Below, one piece after another: positions 52,800-62,752 of a DNA stretch of 64,000 bases. The stretch covers positions 350,405,234-350,469,233 of the forward strand of contig NC_064622.1 in NCBI RefSeq assembly GCF_023898315.1. The letters are read 5' to 3'. The position numbers were made by a program, and so were the translations under genes. The stretch's first letter is position 1. Each line of letters starts with the position of its first letter. Under the pieces are notes generated by a model, which saw nothing but the letters and a program-made list of their open reading frames with translations, searched no databases and had not been told where the DNA came from. This DNA is from Schistocerca nitens (Eukaryota > Arthropoda > Insecta > Orthoptera > Acrididae).

Positions 52800-53395
52800 A
52801 GGTAAGAATTCTAGACTGGCGAGCAATTATCAAGTGTCGATTGAATGATGGTTTTGTAAGCTTTTTCCTTCAAGGGTAAATTCCACTTCCTGAGGATTCT
52901 ACTAATGAATCTCAGTCTGGCATCTGTCTTACCTATGATTAGTTTTAGATGGTCGTTGCACTTTATCGAATTTTGAGATATATAATGGACGTAATTGCTG
53001 TCCCAAAATGTTTGGCAATCCTGGAAATGCGCAACAACGCCTTTTTCTATCACTTTTACAGCTAATCTAGAGCATGCTTGTGTTAGAAATTCTTCCACAA
53101 TAGAAAAAATGAACAGTTTTACTGTTTCTCAGGTGTGTAAAAAAACTGGTTCAAAGTAATCGGGAACATCTGTATCTATATTACACAAGCCGATTGTCCT
53201 TTGTGTACAACTGTCACTTTTCCACTTTCCTGTCGCCAGCTTATATCTAACATTTGCCATTCCCTGTACATTGTGTCTGTCTCCTGTATGTCTCCCTGTC
53301 TTTTGCCCCAGGTTTCTTGCACTTTGATTTCCCTGTATACAACAACAGCATCTGCTAACAAACTCATGAAGTTATTGATGTTATTCCCTAGCTAA
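52800..53395 (-). mobile_element. CR1-like LINE RT fragment
   Basis: On the minus strand the frame from 53367 has MSLLADAVVVYREI, a decayed 'SLRLFADDAVVYREI' catalytic block, and the frame from 53098 has KTDARLRFISRILRKWNLPL followed by KEKAYKTIIQSTLD, the typical post-RT 'KxxxxLxFIxRxL..C....KExAYxxLVRP.LEY' region. The catalytic DD is lost. This corresponds to a repeat I recognise as common in locusts. The segment is partial and inactive. Confidence 0.65.
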
Positions 53396-54235
53396 TGTAC
53401 AGGGTGGCCAAAATGAAACTACGCTGGAAACTGTTTGTAAGACTGACACGGAGCTGACACTTGTATAGTAGAACTGCCCAACACAGAAAATTCTGGAAAC
53501 CATGGTTCTGATGCACTGGTTGGTAGGTGTCACATGTCTGTGCATGTACATCCCCTGGATGCTCTGTACCAAGCATTGTATTGTGTCTCTGCTTTTGAGT
53601 GAATGAAAGACAGTGGTAAGGCAAGGAGCTGCAGGGAATGCATTCCACGTCAGTTACCCGCTCAATGGGGGTAACGATACTTGCTAGGCGCCATGGCATT
53701 AGTTGTATATATATTTTTGTCATTTCACTCCTGACATTAACGGGGTCAACTAGAAAGCTTTTGGACTGTGGCGGACCCCTTCGCTTGCACGCATTTTACC
53801 ACTAAAATAGCGTGTAAACAAGACAGTGTATTTTTTACTGTTTATATATCTACATTATTGTAACTGGAGTCATTGCTGGTATTATTTTTCACATTAATCT
53901 GTCATTATTGTGCATCTGACCACACGCAACTATTGACATTCTTCTATTATCGTGCTTGAGAGAAAGCGAGTGAGTGTTTTCTTTCACAAAATACACAGTG
54001 TAACAAAAATCACAGATAAACTTTAAGAAACCATTCCTCACATATAGAAGGAAAAAATATGGTACATGGACATCGTTCTAGAAACACTTCATTTCCATGT
54101 TAGAGTTTATTTACTACTTCTCTTCATAATCACAATAGTCATATGAAACGCAACTGGTTTGTCATCCTTATCAAACAGATAATGGTGGAAGGATAAAAAA
54201 TTTTAATTACAAGGCAGAAATCACGAAATAAGTCC
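53396..54235. other. Unclassified DNA
   Basis: A short ACAGGGTGGCCAAAATGAAA near 53399 has the look of a transposon terminal repeat, but no partner was found. No gene. Confidence 0.3.
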
Positions 54236-54795
54236 CACAAGGTTCTGACTGTGGTCTGTCGAGGGTCCTCGCGAATTTGTGCAGTTACGCCTACAACAAA
54301 GATTTTCTGTGAACATTTGGCCCAGCATCGTTGGTGACTGTTTATTGGGGCCTCATGTTCCTCCAACCCAGCTCAACAGAGAAACTTACCATGCTTCATT
54401 CGCGAAAACTCTACATGCTCTACTAGAACAGGTGGCATTACAAGTGTGACAAAAGATGTGCTTCATGCATGTTGCAGCTCCTTCTCATGTCAGGGTTGAT
54501 GTTCGTAGGCTTCTAAATAACAGATACCATGAGAAATGGATAGGCAGAAGTGGACCAGTTCCTTGGCCTCGACGTTCTCCAGACGTAAAGTAGTAGACTT
54601 TTATTTGTGGAGTCATTTGAGAGTTCTTCATGCATGTATTACAGAAGAGTATGAAACAATTCTAGGACACAGTTATCCAGGGGTACATGGTCCTTTTGTA
54701 CTACAGTGGGTCAACAAACTTCAGACCATCTCATGCTGGTCTTAATTGGATCATGTAAAAATTTAAAAGCCCAGCAAAACTAACTACTGTGCTGG
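54236..54795 (+). mobile_element. Mariner-superfamily transposase C-terminal relic
   Basis: In plus-strand phases the sequence reads a decayed 'VWAGIVGDxLxGPHxLPPxL' block, then RETLHALLEQVALQV, FMHVAAPSHVRVDVRRLLNN (for MHDGAPPHF; the catalytic D is lost) and WIGRSGPVPWPRRSPD (for GRGGPxxWPxRSPDL), then FICGVI (for FFLWGH). Multiple frame changes. Dead remnant of the type of transposase with an inserted GG-P loop before the third catalytic residue. Confidence 0.65.
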
Positions 54796-55205
54796 GATGA
54801 CAGGTGGGTGCATGTATCTTTGCTATCATATTGCAATTTGAACATTTAATTTACGAAAGTATTTCATACTTTGCTGATACATTCTTTTACTGTGCGTTCC
54901 CCACGATTATTGTGTTGAAGAGTTGTATAAATTGAGCTCTAATATGGAAATAATGCGTTTTCGGACCCATGTTCGTATAAAATATGCCCTACTTATATGT
55001 ATGAGAAATGTTTCCTGAAGGTTTGGCCACACGTTTTGTTACACCTTCTATAAATTAGAAAAGATAGAATAAAATATTTATTCACTTGTGTATAAGTGAA
55101 TGGAATCGTTTATGGACATTTTTTGTATGTCATTTTTTCCTTCTCTCAGGAAGGTGAGAAGGAGTGAGAGGAGTTTTTCAAATTCAGACTAATTAAAAGT
55201 TATCT
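54796..55205. other. AT-rich spacer
   Basis: Nothing recognised. Confidence 0.3.
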
Positions 55206-55345
55206 TAGGTCCACTATGAGTCAAGCAAGACTCTCTGATTTGGCCATTTTGTCGATCAAAAATATGATAGCTGAAGGTGTTGAGTTTGATAACGCAATTC
55301 CAAAATTTGCAGCAGAAAAAGTTAGAAGGAATAGATTCTAGTCTT
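55206..55345 (+). mobile_element. hAT transposase C-terminal fragment
   Basis: The frame reads MSQARLSDLAILSIKNMIAE, GVEFDNAIPKFAAEKVRRNR, matching the '..RLxxLAxxSIEx.xxxxIDxxxxIxxFAxxKxRRxxF' end of the hAT dimerisation domain. Only this end is present; upstream domains are missing. Confidence 0.65.
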
Positions 55346-55620
55346 CGAGTTAACGTCATGTCACAAAGAATATCTTTGGTTATGTGTTATTAACAATTAA
55401 TTAAAGTATGTTATTTATAAAAATGAGATCACTTATTTATTTTCATTCATAAAAATCGTTTACAAAATAGTTAACATTACATTTTGCTTATTTCAATATT
55501 TGTATCAAAAAATTGACCCCTCTCCCCCAGAAGCGGCCGGAAGGGGAGGATGTGACAAGTTAAAACACCAGCCATGGTGCCAAACTACCCAGCTACGCCA
55601 ATGCTGAGAAGTGTAGAAGA
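55346..55620. other. AT-rich spacer
   Basis: Possibly the 3' part of the hAT element; no terminal repeat was found. Confidence 0.3.
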
Positions 55621-56190
55621 GTTTAGTGACCATATGAACGCAATACAAAATGGTGCTCATGATAAAACAGCGCATATTCATTGTCGATTGTTACGAAAAC
55701 CACTATTCGTGGACAACGAGTGCAGAACTGTTTGCTCAAATGTTTCAGACTGGAAGCATTTTGGCAAAATCTCCAGCAAAGTATACAGTGCAAAACTTAG
55801 TGACGAAATAGCATGAAAAGGGATCTGTAGCGAATAAAAACCGTAACTATCCGAAGATAGGCTGAACAAAAGAAAGTATTGTTAGAGTGAAAGAAAGCCG
55901 GGAAAAAAGCTAGACGAAATATCAATACCGTCCCCTGTGGAAGTGGGAATGAAGAGACTGTAGTGTCGAAAGATTATCGAAAAGAGCCTGCAACTGTATC
56001 CTTACAAAAAGATTGTTGTGCATGAGTTAAGGCGCCCGAACTAACTTCCACATGTCGAGTTCCGCTGGTGATTTCTGAGTGAATTGGTATCAGGACTTTT
56101 TGATCAGCCTGTCAGGGCAGGTGCACTCACAGATAATCCAACTTACGTGTCAGAAAATCCTCATCAGTTTTTTTGAAGAGCCAGTTGCAT
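55621..56190 (+). mobile_element. Mariner-superfamily transposase relic (DUF4817-type)
   Basis: Phases on plus carry YTVQNLVTK.HEKGSVANKN, ESIVRVKESREKS, a decayed 'LQLYPYKI' segment around 55990-56010 and VNWYQDFL, the same order as the N-terminal half of the intact transposase at 43053-44138 (RxGNVxDER, then RRVAAAVEM, then LYPYKIQ). Many stops. The catalytic domain is absent, or only its first block remains. Confidence 0.55.
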
Positions 56191-56199
56191 AGTCTCAAG

Positions 56200-57500
56200 A
56201 TCTGTTTTTCGTATATGCCTCTACATCCTTACATTTGCCCTCTAGCCATCCCTGCTTAGCCATTTTGCACTTCCACTGGATATCATTTTTGAGACGTTTG
56301 TATTCCTTTTTGCCTGCTTCATTTACTGCATTTTTGTATTTTCTCCTTTCATCAATTAAATTCAATATCTCTTCCGTTACCCAAGGATTTCTATTAGCCC
56401 TCCTCTTTTTACCTACTTTTATCCTCTGCTGCCTTCACTATTTCATCTCTCACAGGTACACATTCTTCTTCTACTGTACTTCTTTCCCCCATTCTTGTCA
56501 ATCGTTCCCTAATGCTCTCCCTGAAACTATCTACAGCCTCTGGTTCTGTCAGTTTATCCAGGTCCCATCTCTTTAATTCCCACATTTTGCAGTTTTTTTC
56601 AGTTTTAATGTACAGTTCATAACTAATAGATTGTGGTCAGAGTCCACATCTGCCCCTGGAAATGTCTTACAATTTAAAACCTGGTTCCTAATCTCTGTCT
56701 TACCATTACATAATCTGTCTGATACCTTCCAGTATCTCCAGGCTTCTTCCATGTATACAATTACTTTCATGATTCTTGAATCAAGTGTTAGCTATGATTA
56801 AGTTATGCTCCGTGCAAAATTCTACCAGGCGGCTTCCTCTTTCATTCCTTACCCCTGTTCCATACTCACCTACTACGTTTCCTTCTCTTCCTTTTCCTAC
56901 CATCAAATTCCAGTCACCCATGACTATTAAATATTTGTCTCCCTTCACTATCCAAATAATTTCTTTTATCTCATCATACATTTCATCAATCTCTTCGTCA
57001 TCTGCAGAGCTAGTTGGCATATAAACTTGTACTACAATGGTAGGCGTGGGCTTCGTATCTATCTTGGCCACAATAACGCGTTCACTATGCTGTTTGTAGT
57101 AGCTTACCCGCATTCCTACTTTTTTTTATTCATTATTAAACCTACTCCTGCATTAGCCCTATGTGATTCTGTATTCATATCCCTGTATTCACCTGACCAG
57201 AAGTCTTGTTCCTCCTGCCTCTGAACTTCACTAGTTCCCACTATATCTAACTTTAACCTAATAATTTCCCTTTTTAAATTTTCTAACCTACCGGCCCGAT
57301 TAAGGGATCTGACATTCCACTCTCCGATCCACAGACGCCAATTTTCTTTCTCCTGATAATGACATCCTCCTGAGTAGTCCCCACCCGGAGATCCGAATGG
57401 AGGATATTTCACCTCTGGAATATTTTACCCAAGAGGACGGCGTCATCATTTAACCATACAGTAAAGCTGCATGCCCTCAGGAAAAATTACAGCCATAGCT
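56200..57500 (-). mobile_element. RTE-type LINE, endonuclease part
   Basis: The minus strand reads IGEWNVRSLNRAGRLENLKR, VGTSEVQRQEEQDFW, VQVYMPTSSADDEEIDEMYD, VMGDWNLMVGKGREGN, DVDSDHNLLVM in two phases. These are the same endonuclease motifs as in the LINE at 35215-36504, with E, D, N and SDH intact, and this copy belongs to the sister family ending at 40273. RT is missing (the copy ends near 56200). At least two frameshifts. Confidence 0.8.
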
Positions 57501-57765
57501 TCCCCTTGCTTTCAGCCGTTCGCAGTACCAGCACAGCAAGGCCGTTTAGGTTAGTATTACAAGGTCAGATCAGTCAATCATCCAGACTGTTGCCCCTGCA
57601 ACTACTGAAAAGGCTGCTTTCCCTCTTCAGGAAACACGTTTGCCTAGCCTCTCAACAGATACCCCCTCCATTTTGGTTGCACCTACGGTACTGCTATCTG
57701 TAACGTTGAGGCACGCAAGCATTCCTCACCAATGGCAGGGTCCATGGCTCATGGAAGGGGGGGGG
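57501..57765 (-). other. 5' UTR of the RTE-type LINE
   Basis: Upstream of the endonuclease on the minus strand. It contains GCACAGCAAGGCCGTTTAGG and TTGCCCCTGCAACTACTGAA, which I associate with the 5' UTR of this LINE family. The G-run at 57759-57766 may mark its end. Confidence 0.5.
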
Positions 57766-58065
57766 GATGCATTTCTCACAGTTTGATAAACCGATTGCAG
57801 CACTGTACCAACATCGACAGTGGCCATTTCCAGCCTTTTCTATGATGTTCATGAACAGGGATCCATCCTATGTAAACCTCATTGTTAATGTTTTCTGAAG
57901 CAATACAAAAATATTATAAATGATAGTAGCGATTTCACAAATTCACTGTAGCTAAATTAATCGATATATTGTCACAAAACTCAACACCCATAGAAAAACT
58001 CAAAAAGTTTTGTATAGTAACAGCCACAATTCAGATTTATGGCATGAGAGCGCAGCAGTGAGCAG
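57766..58065. other. Spacer
   Basis: Nothing recognised. Confidence 0.3.
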
Positions 58066-59060
58066 TTAGGCACGATGCAGTATATCTTGATTTCCAAAAA
58101 GCATTTGACTCAGTACTGCACCTACACTTACTGTTAAAAGTACGCTAATATGGGGTATTAATTGAAATTTGTGACTGAATTGAGGACTTTTTGGTAGGGA
58201 TGACACAGCATGTTATCTTGGATGAAGATTCATCATCAGATGTAGAAGTAACTTTGGGTGTGCCACAGGAAAGTGTGTTGGGACTCTTGCTGTTCATATT
58301 GTATCTAAATGACCTTGTAGACAATATAAATAGTGAAATCAGGCGTTTTGCAGATGATGCAGTTATCTACAGTGAAGTACTGTCTGAAAGATGCTGTATA
58401 TGTTATTGATAAGATTACAGCGTGGTGCAGAGACTGACACCCTACTCTAAATATTCAGAAATGTAAAATTTCACACTTCCCAAAACGAAAAAACGTAGCA
58501 TCCTACGACTATGATATCAGTGAGTTACTGTTGGAATCGACCAAGTCATACAGATACCTCGGTGTAACTCTTTGTAGGGATATGAAATGGAATGATTACA
58601 TAGGTTCAGTCTACAAAGGTGATTGCTTACAAAACACTGATGTGACCGGTTCTAGAATATTGCTCAAGTGTGTGGCACCTGTACCAGATATATCTACAGG
58701 AAATATTGAATGTATACAGAGAAGGACAGCACAAATGGTCATAGGTTTGTTCAATCCATGGGTGAGTGTCACAGAGATGCTGAAGGGACTGAACTGGGAG
58801 TCTGTTGAAAATAGATGTACATTTTCGTGAGAAAGCCTGTTAACAAAGTTTCAACAACCGGCTTTAAATGATTACCCTAGGAATATACTACGACCCCCAA
58901 TGTATCGTTCACATGGAGATCTTGAGGATAAGAGTAGAATAATTACTACACACACAGAGGCATTCAAACAATCATTTTTCCTGTGCTCCATAAATGAATG
59001 GAAGAGGAAGAAACCCTAATATGGTCGTTGCAGAGTACAGATGTAGATATAGATTACTAC
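58066..59060 (+). mobile_element. CR1-like LINE, RT part and 3' end
   Basis: Phases on plus carry the decayed 'LDFQKAFDxVLHxxLLxKVR' block, VTLGVPQESVLGLLLFILYL (for VPQGSVLGPLLF), then NDLVDNINSEIRRFADDAVI with an intact FADD. KCKISHFPKRKNVAS, YRYLGVTLCRDMKWNDYI and RRTAQMVIGLFNPWVSVTEM follow. The 3' end has a GATGTAGATATAGATTAC tail. The RT frame has stops and frameshifts. No endonuclease. This is the same broad family as 52800-53395. Confidence 0.75.
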
Positions 59061-59670
59061 ACTAACAGTTCCACGACACTTCAGGACGAAGTTCAACAGA
59101 AACCCACCAACTGCCAACTCCATACGTGATGGTACTCACAGTTTAAAGCTTCAGGAGGCCTCTGCAAGGCGAATCAATGGGTCAGCCTGCAGTGAGTGAA
59201 GAAACGTCTGACAGCGTGCAGGCGAGTTTCACACATAGCCCACAGAAGTTGATGAACAGAGCAAGCAGAGAGCTGAACAGACTACAACCGACTGTTTGGA
59301 AGCTCTTAACGAAACGACTGAAACTGAATCCTTCCCGTTTGCAATTGCTACAAGGCCCAACACTCGATAACAGATTTCGACACTTCGAATTTCCGGCACA
59401 CTTGCAACAGCTTATGGAAGAGGACGGGTTTTGTGAGAAACTGATCTTCATTGATGAAGCAACAGTTTTTGTAAATAGCAACAGTGAACAAGAACATTGT
59501 GCGAATGTGAGGGACAGAGAATCCCCACGCTATCGTTCAGCACATTCGGGATTCACCAAATGTTAATGTGTTCTGTGTGGTCTGACAGCTTAAAATTTAG
59601 AGTCCCTTTTTGTTCCACGAAAAGACATGTTCTGAGAGGTTTCTATGGACGCTCCTACAGTTAGATAATA
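59061..59670 (+). mobile_element. Mariner-superfamily transposase relic (DUF4817-type), second
   Basis: The frame 59177-59566 reads SFTHSPQKLMNRASRELNRL, QPTVWKLLTKRLKLNPSRLQ, LLQGPTLDNRFRHFEFPAHL, QQLMEEDGFCEKLIFIDEAT. This matches the 'SFxRSPxKSxRRASRELxxPxxTVWxVLxKRLxxxPYRLQ' and 'FSDEATFH' blocks. The first catalytic D is kept (FIDEAT). It continues out of frame with 'NVFC'- and 'PFLFHEKT'-type segments to about 59670. Later catalytic blocks are missing. Confidence 0.8.
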
Positions 59671-60095
59671 CAATAATTAACATTTCCCTTCTCTTATCTG
59701 CACTGACAAATGTTAGTTTTCGTTTGTTATCATTAAAATTTAATTTCAGAGTTTAGTTTTCCTTTTCCAGACAGAAATCCAGGGGTTTGCTTTCTTTATG
59801 TTCAATGTAACATCATTCCATTTTAAAACTGGTAATATGATAATTGAAAAGAACTTCACAAGCCAAGATCGCTAAAAAAACGTGTTACTGGATGACCAGC
59901 TTCGACAGAGCTATGCTATCATAGTCTGATTTTACGCTGTAAGATTTTAAAGCATAAGATCCAATGATGACAGCGTAGGTCTTTCGAATAACGTTATCCA
60001 ATAAAATGATTCTTTAGCAATCTTGGCTCGTGAAGTTTTCTTCAGTAATCATAGATTGCATATCGCTGGCAGACTGACCGTGTCAGGTATCGGTA
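59671..60095. other. Spacer
   Basis: Nothing recognised. Confidence 0.3.
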
Positions 60096-60340
60096 TATAT
60101 GAAGGGCTTATTTCAGTAGTGGTACAAGTCCACTTTTGTTCATTCTGAGATACAGAGTCCTAAAGTTAAATGAGCGCTGAAAAATCTGCAGTTGAGACAC
60201 CAGAAATATTCAAACATATGGCTTCATGCTAGAGATGAACCTTTCTTTCTTTTTGTTTGGACCTTTAATGTCAAAAGCATTATAGACAGAAAAGTGGAGA
60301 TAATGGGCTTGTACCACTATTGAAATAAGCCCTTCATATA
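60096..60340. mobile_element. Small inverted-repeat element (MITE-like), 245 bp
   Basis: 37-bp arms, 60096-60132 (TATATGAAGGGCTTATTTCA...) and the reverse complement at 60304-60340, match at 35 of 37 positions, with a weaker inward continuation. No coding capacity. Its right arm abuts or overlaps a LINE relic. Confidence 0.8.
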
Positions 60341-60650
60341 AAAATGGGAAATTCCACTGAGTGCTTCGGTATGATTCGCAAGGAGTTCTCTTGTTTTCAC
60401 AGTGACTGTAATATTTCTGTCATCAGCAAAAATAAATGTTTCTGCTACCTTAGTACCCGTTTCGTGCATATCTTGTACGCCTGAAGAATCTCCATTCGAT
60501 AGCACAGGTACAGATATCCGCATCCTAGATCTTCGCTGAATCGCCTCAGTCATTGGTTTAAGCCTTCCAATCTGCTCCAAACCAAAGAATCGCTGTCGGT
60601 TTTGGGAATGGTACTGAAAAATAGTAGCTCTACTTTCACCCCACATGTGT
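60341..60650 (-). mobile_element. LINE RT remnant
   Basis: The minus frame contains ETFIFADDRNITVTVKTREL, a RT catalytic FADD block with a following 'NITV..KT.E.L' stretch typical of Jockey/CR1-group LINEs. Only about 100 codons remain before the inverted-repeat element interrupts it. Confidence 0.6.
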
Positions 60651-61540
60651 AACTAGCTGCCTTCTTCAATTTATTAAGCATCATCTATGAACTGAGGAAG
60701 GCCTCTGAAGTCAGGCTTTAGGTGGCTGGCTGAACCCAGTATCTTAAGAACTTCATTTATATCTCAGTCATTTCCAAGCATGATTGTTGAATGGACAATA
60801 GCATTCATTTTCAACCTACCTAGTAGTCTCCTGAGAGGCTCCCACACACGTGTAACATTGAAACTTCCAATGACCACCAAACCCACTTGTAGTCTGGACG
60901 TTTCAGGGGATGAGTTAACGAGCATTTCACTCTCATTTAAGTATATGACCGACAGAGTCAGCCTTCAGGAATTGTGAAACGAACTCTGTCGTCCAGGACC
61001 GGAGGCCAAAAGGGTGCAGATTCACCACAAGATGGGGAAACTCACAGGCGTCTGTTGTTTATTGAGGCCTAATCGCTTAGCATGCGAGTGAGACAGACAT
61101 GAACCTACATCACAGGGAAATCCAGTAGAATGCTTTTGTGGCCAAGGAGACGTAGCAGTGTTAAATATGACGGACCTAAGTCTGCCATAAGGGGAAACAT
61201 TTATGAAAATTATTTAATTCTGCAGTAGTGCAGGGAATGAGGCCACAGTAATTTTAATCTGCCATCCTCCATAAATCTTCATGGTGATCCCAATAAAGCT
61301 TGAATATTGATCATATCTATAATAGTTTAGGATTTACTGTTAAAGTGAAATTAACAGTTTTGTAACAAAGACCTGAAGAATATTTGTTGTAAAGTTTAGT
61401 GCATAATAGTTACTTTTCTTCTTTATTGATTTATCAGAAATCACATTGGTGCAAGGCTACTGGCCATGACATTCAAAATTAAGAAGGAAATTGTATGGGT
61501 TTTATGTAAAAGAATTTAATGTTTATTATGTAATGGATAT
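60651..61540. other. Unclassified DNA
   Basis: No gene or repeat recognised. Confidence 0.3.
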
Positions 61541-62200
61541 TATTGTTACTTTGCATAGTGAACGCATTGTTGTGGCCAAGATAGACACGAAACCCATGCC
61601 TACTACAGTAGTTCAACTTTATATGCCAACTAGCTCTGCAGATGATGAAGAAATTGATGAAATGTATGATGAGATAAAAGAAATTATTCAGATAGTGAAG
61701 GGAGATGAAAATTTAATAGTCATGGGTGACTGGAATTCGAGAGGAGGAAAAGGGAGAGAAGGAAACATAGTGGGTGAATATGGATTGGGGGAGAGAAATG
61801 AAAGAGGAAACAGTCTGGTAGAATTTTGCACAGAGCATAACTTAATCATAGCTAACACTTGGTTCAAGAATCATAAAATAAGGTTGTATACATGGAAGAA
61901 TCCCGGAGATACTAGAAGGTATCAGATAGATTATATAATGGTAAGACAGAGATTTAGGAACCAGGTTTTAAATTGTAAGACATTTCCAGGGGCAGATGTG
62001 GATTCTGACCACAATCTATTGGTTATGAACTGTAGATTAAAACTGAAGAAACTGCAAAAAGGAGATGGGACCTGGATAAACTGAAGGAACCAGAGGTTGT
62101 ACAGAGTTTCAGGGATAGCATAAGGGAACAATTGACAGGAATGGGGGAAAGAAATACAGTAGAAGAGCTGCATCAAACCAGTCTCAGGACTGAAGACAAC
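61541..62200 (+). mobile_element. RTE-type LINE with internal deletion
   Basis: The endonuclease part (VVAKIDTKPMPTTVVQLYMP, VMGDWNSRGGKGREGN, TWKNPGDTRRYQIDYIMVRQ, DVDSDHNLLVM) runs on to AATACAGTAGAAGAG, then jumps directly to the 3' terminal CTGCATCAAACCAGTCTCAG with its ACAACAACAACAACA tail (about 62170-62211). So an internal deletion has removed all of RT and the C-terminal part. The 5' end is also missing. The remaining endonuclease frame is open for nearly 200 codons, with catalytic residues intact. Same sister family as 40273-42459 and 56200-57500. Confidence 0.85.
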
Positions 62201-62280
62201 AACAACAACATATTTAGAACACGAAAGTGGTCAGGCTTTGATCATTTAAATATGTTAAAATGTAAAGTAATGTAGAATAA
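62201..62280. other. Spacer
   Basis: Nothing recognised. Confidence 0.3.
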
Positions 62281-62752
62281 GCTGTAGCTAGTCAGATGGA
62301 CGGCTTAAGGAAAGGGAACTGCGCTGGTCATTTGAGCGAAGATGTTCGGCGCGCGGGAAACGCGGTCAGAGACGAGCAGAAGGCAGTACTGGTCTAGACA
62401 CTGAAGAGTAAAGTTCGGCTGGAGACACCAAAGGGTACAGTTCGGGTTGAGACACATGAAAGTGGACAGTTGGTCTTTAAGCAGCTAGTAAGTGAAACGA
62501 CATAGAAAATTTCGCACTGTGTGGTATCATGGGACGTAGTCTCTGAGTGGTGAGCAGCCACATGCCTGGAGTGAACTCTAACTTTTTGTGTAAATATCGA
62601 GGTGGAGTATTGTGTTTCGCGATGAAATTGTGAATGATCCAACTGTGTCAAATGGATATGCGCTCGAGTGTAACAGTAAATCTAAATACGACCACTTTCG
62701 CTATTAGTTTGCTTTCTGGATAAACATTATTCTAACCAACTCCGTGTCCTAC
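62281..62752 (+). mobile_element. Possible solo LTR (fossil)
   Basis: The stretch starts TGTAGCTAGTCAG and ends near CCTACA, has a more GC-rich body (62330-62640) and an AATAAA-like TAAACATTATTC near 62722. This is the layout of an LTR, but I found neither a partner nor a target duplication. A GC-rich element in AT-rich surroundings is the only supporting evidence. Confidence 0.3.
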
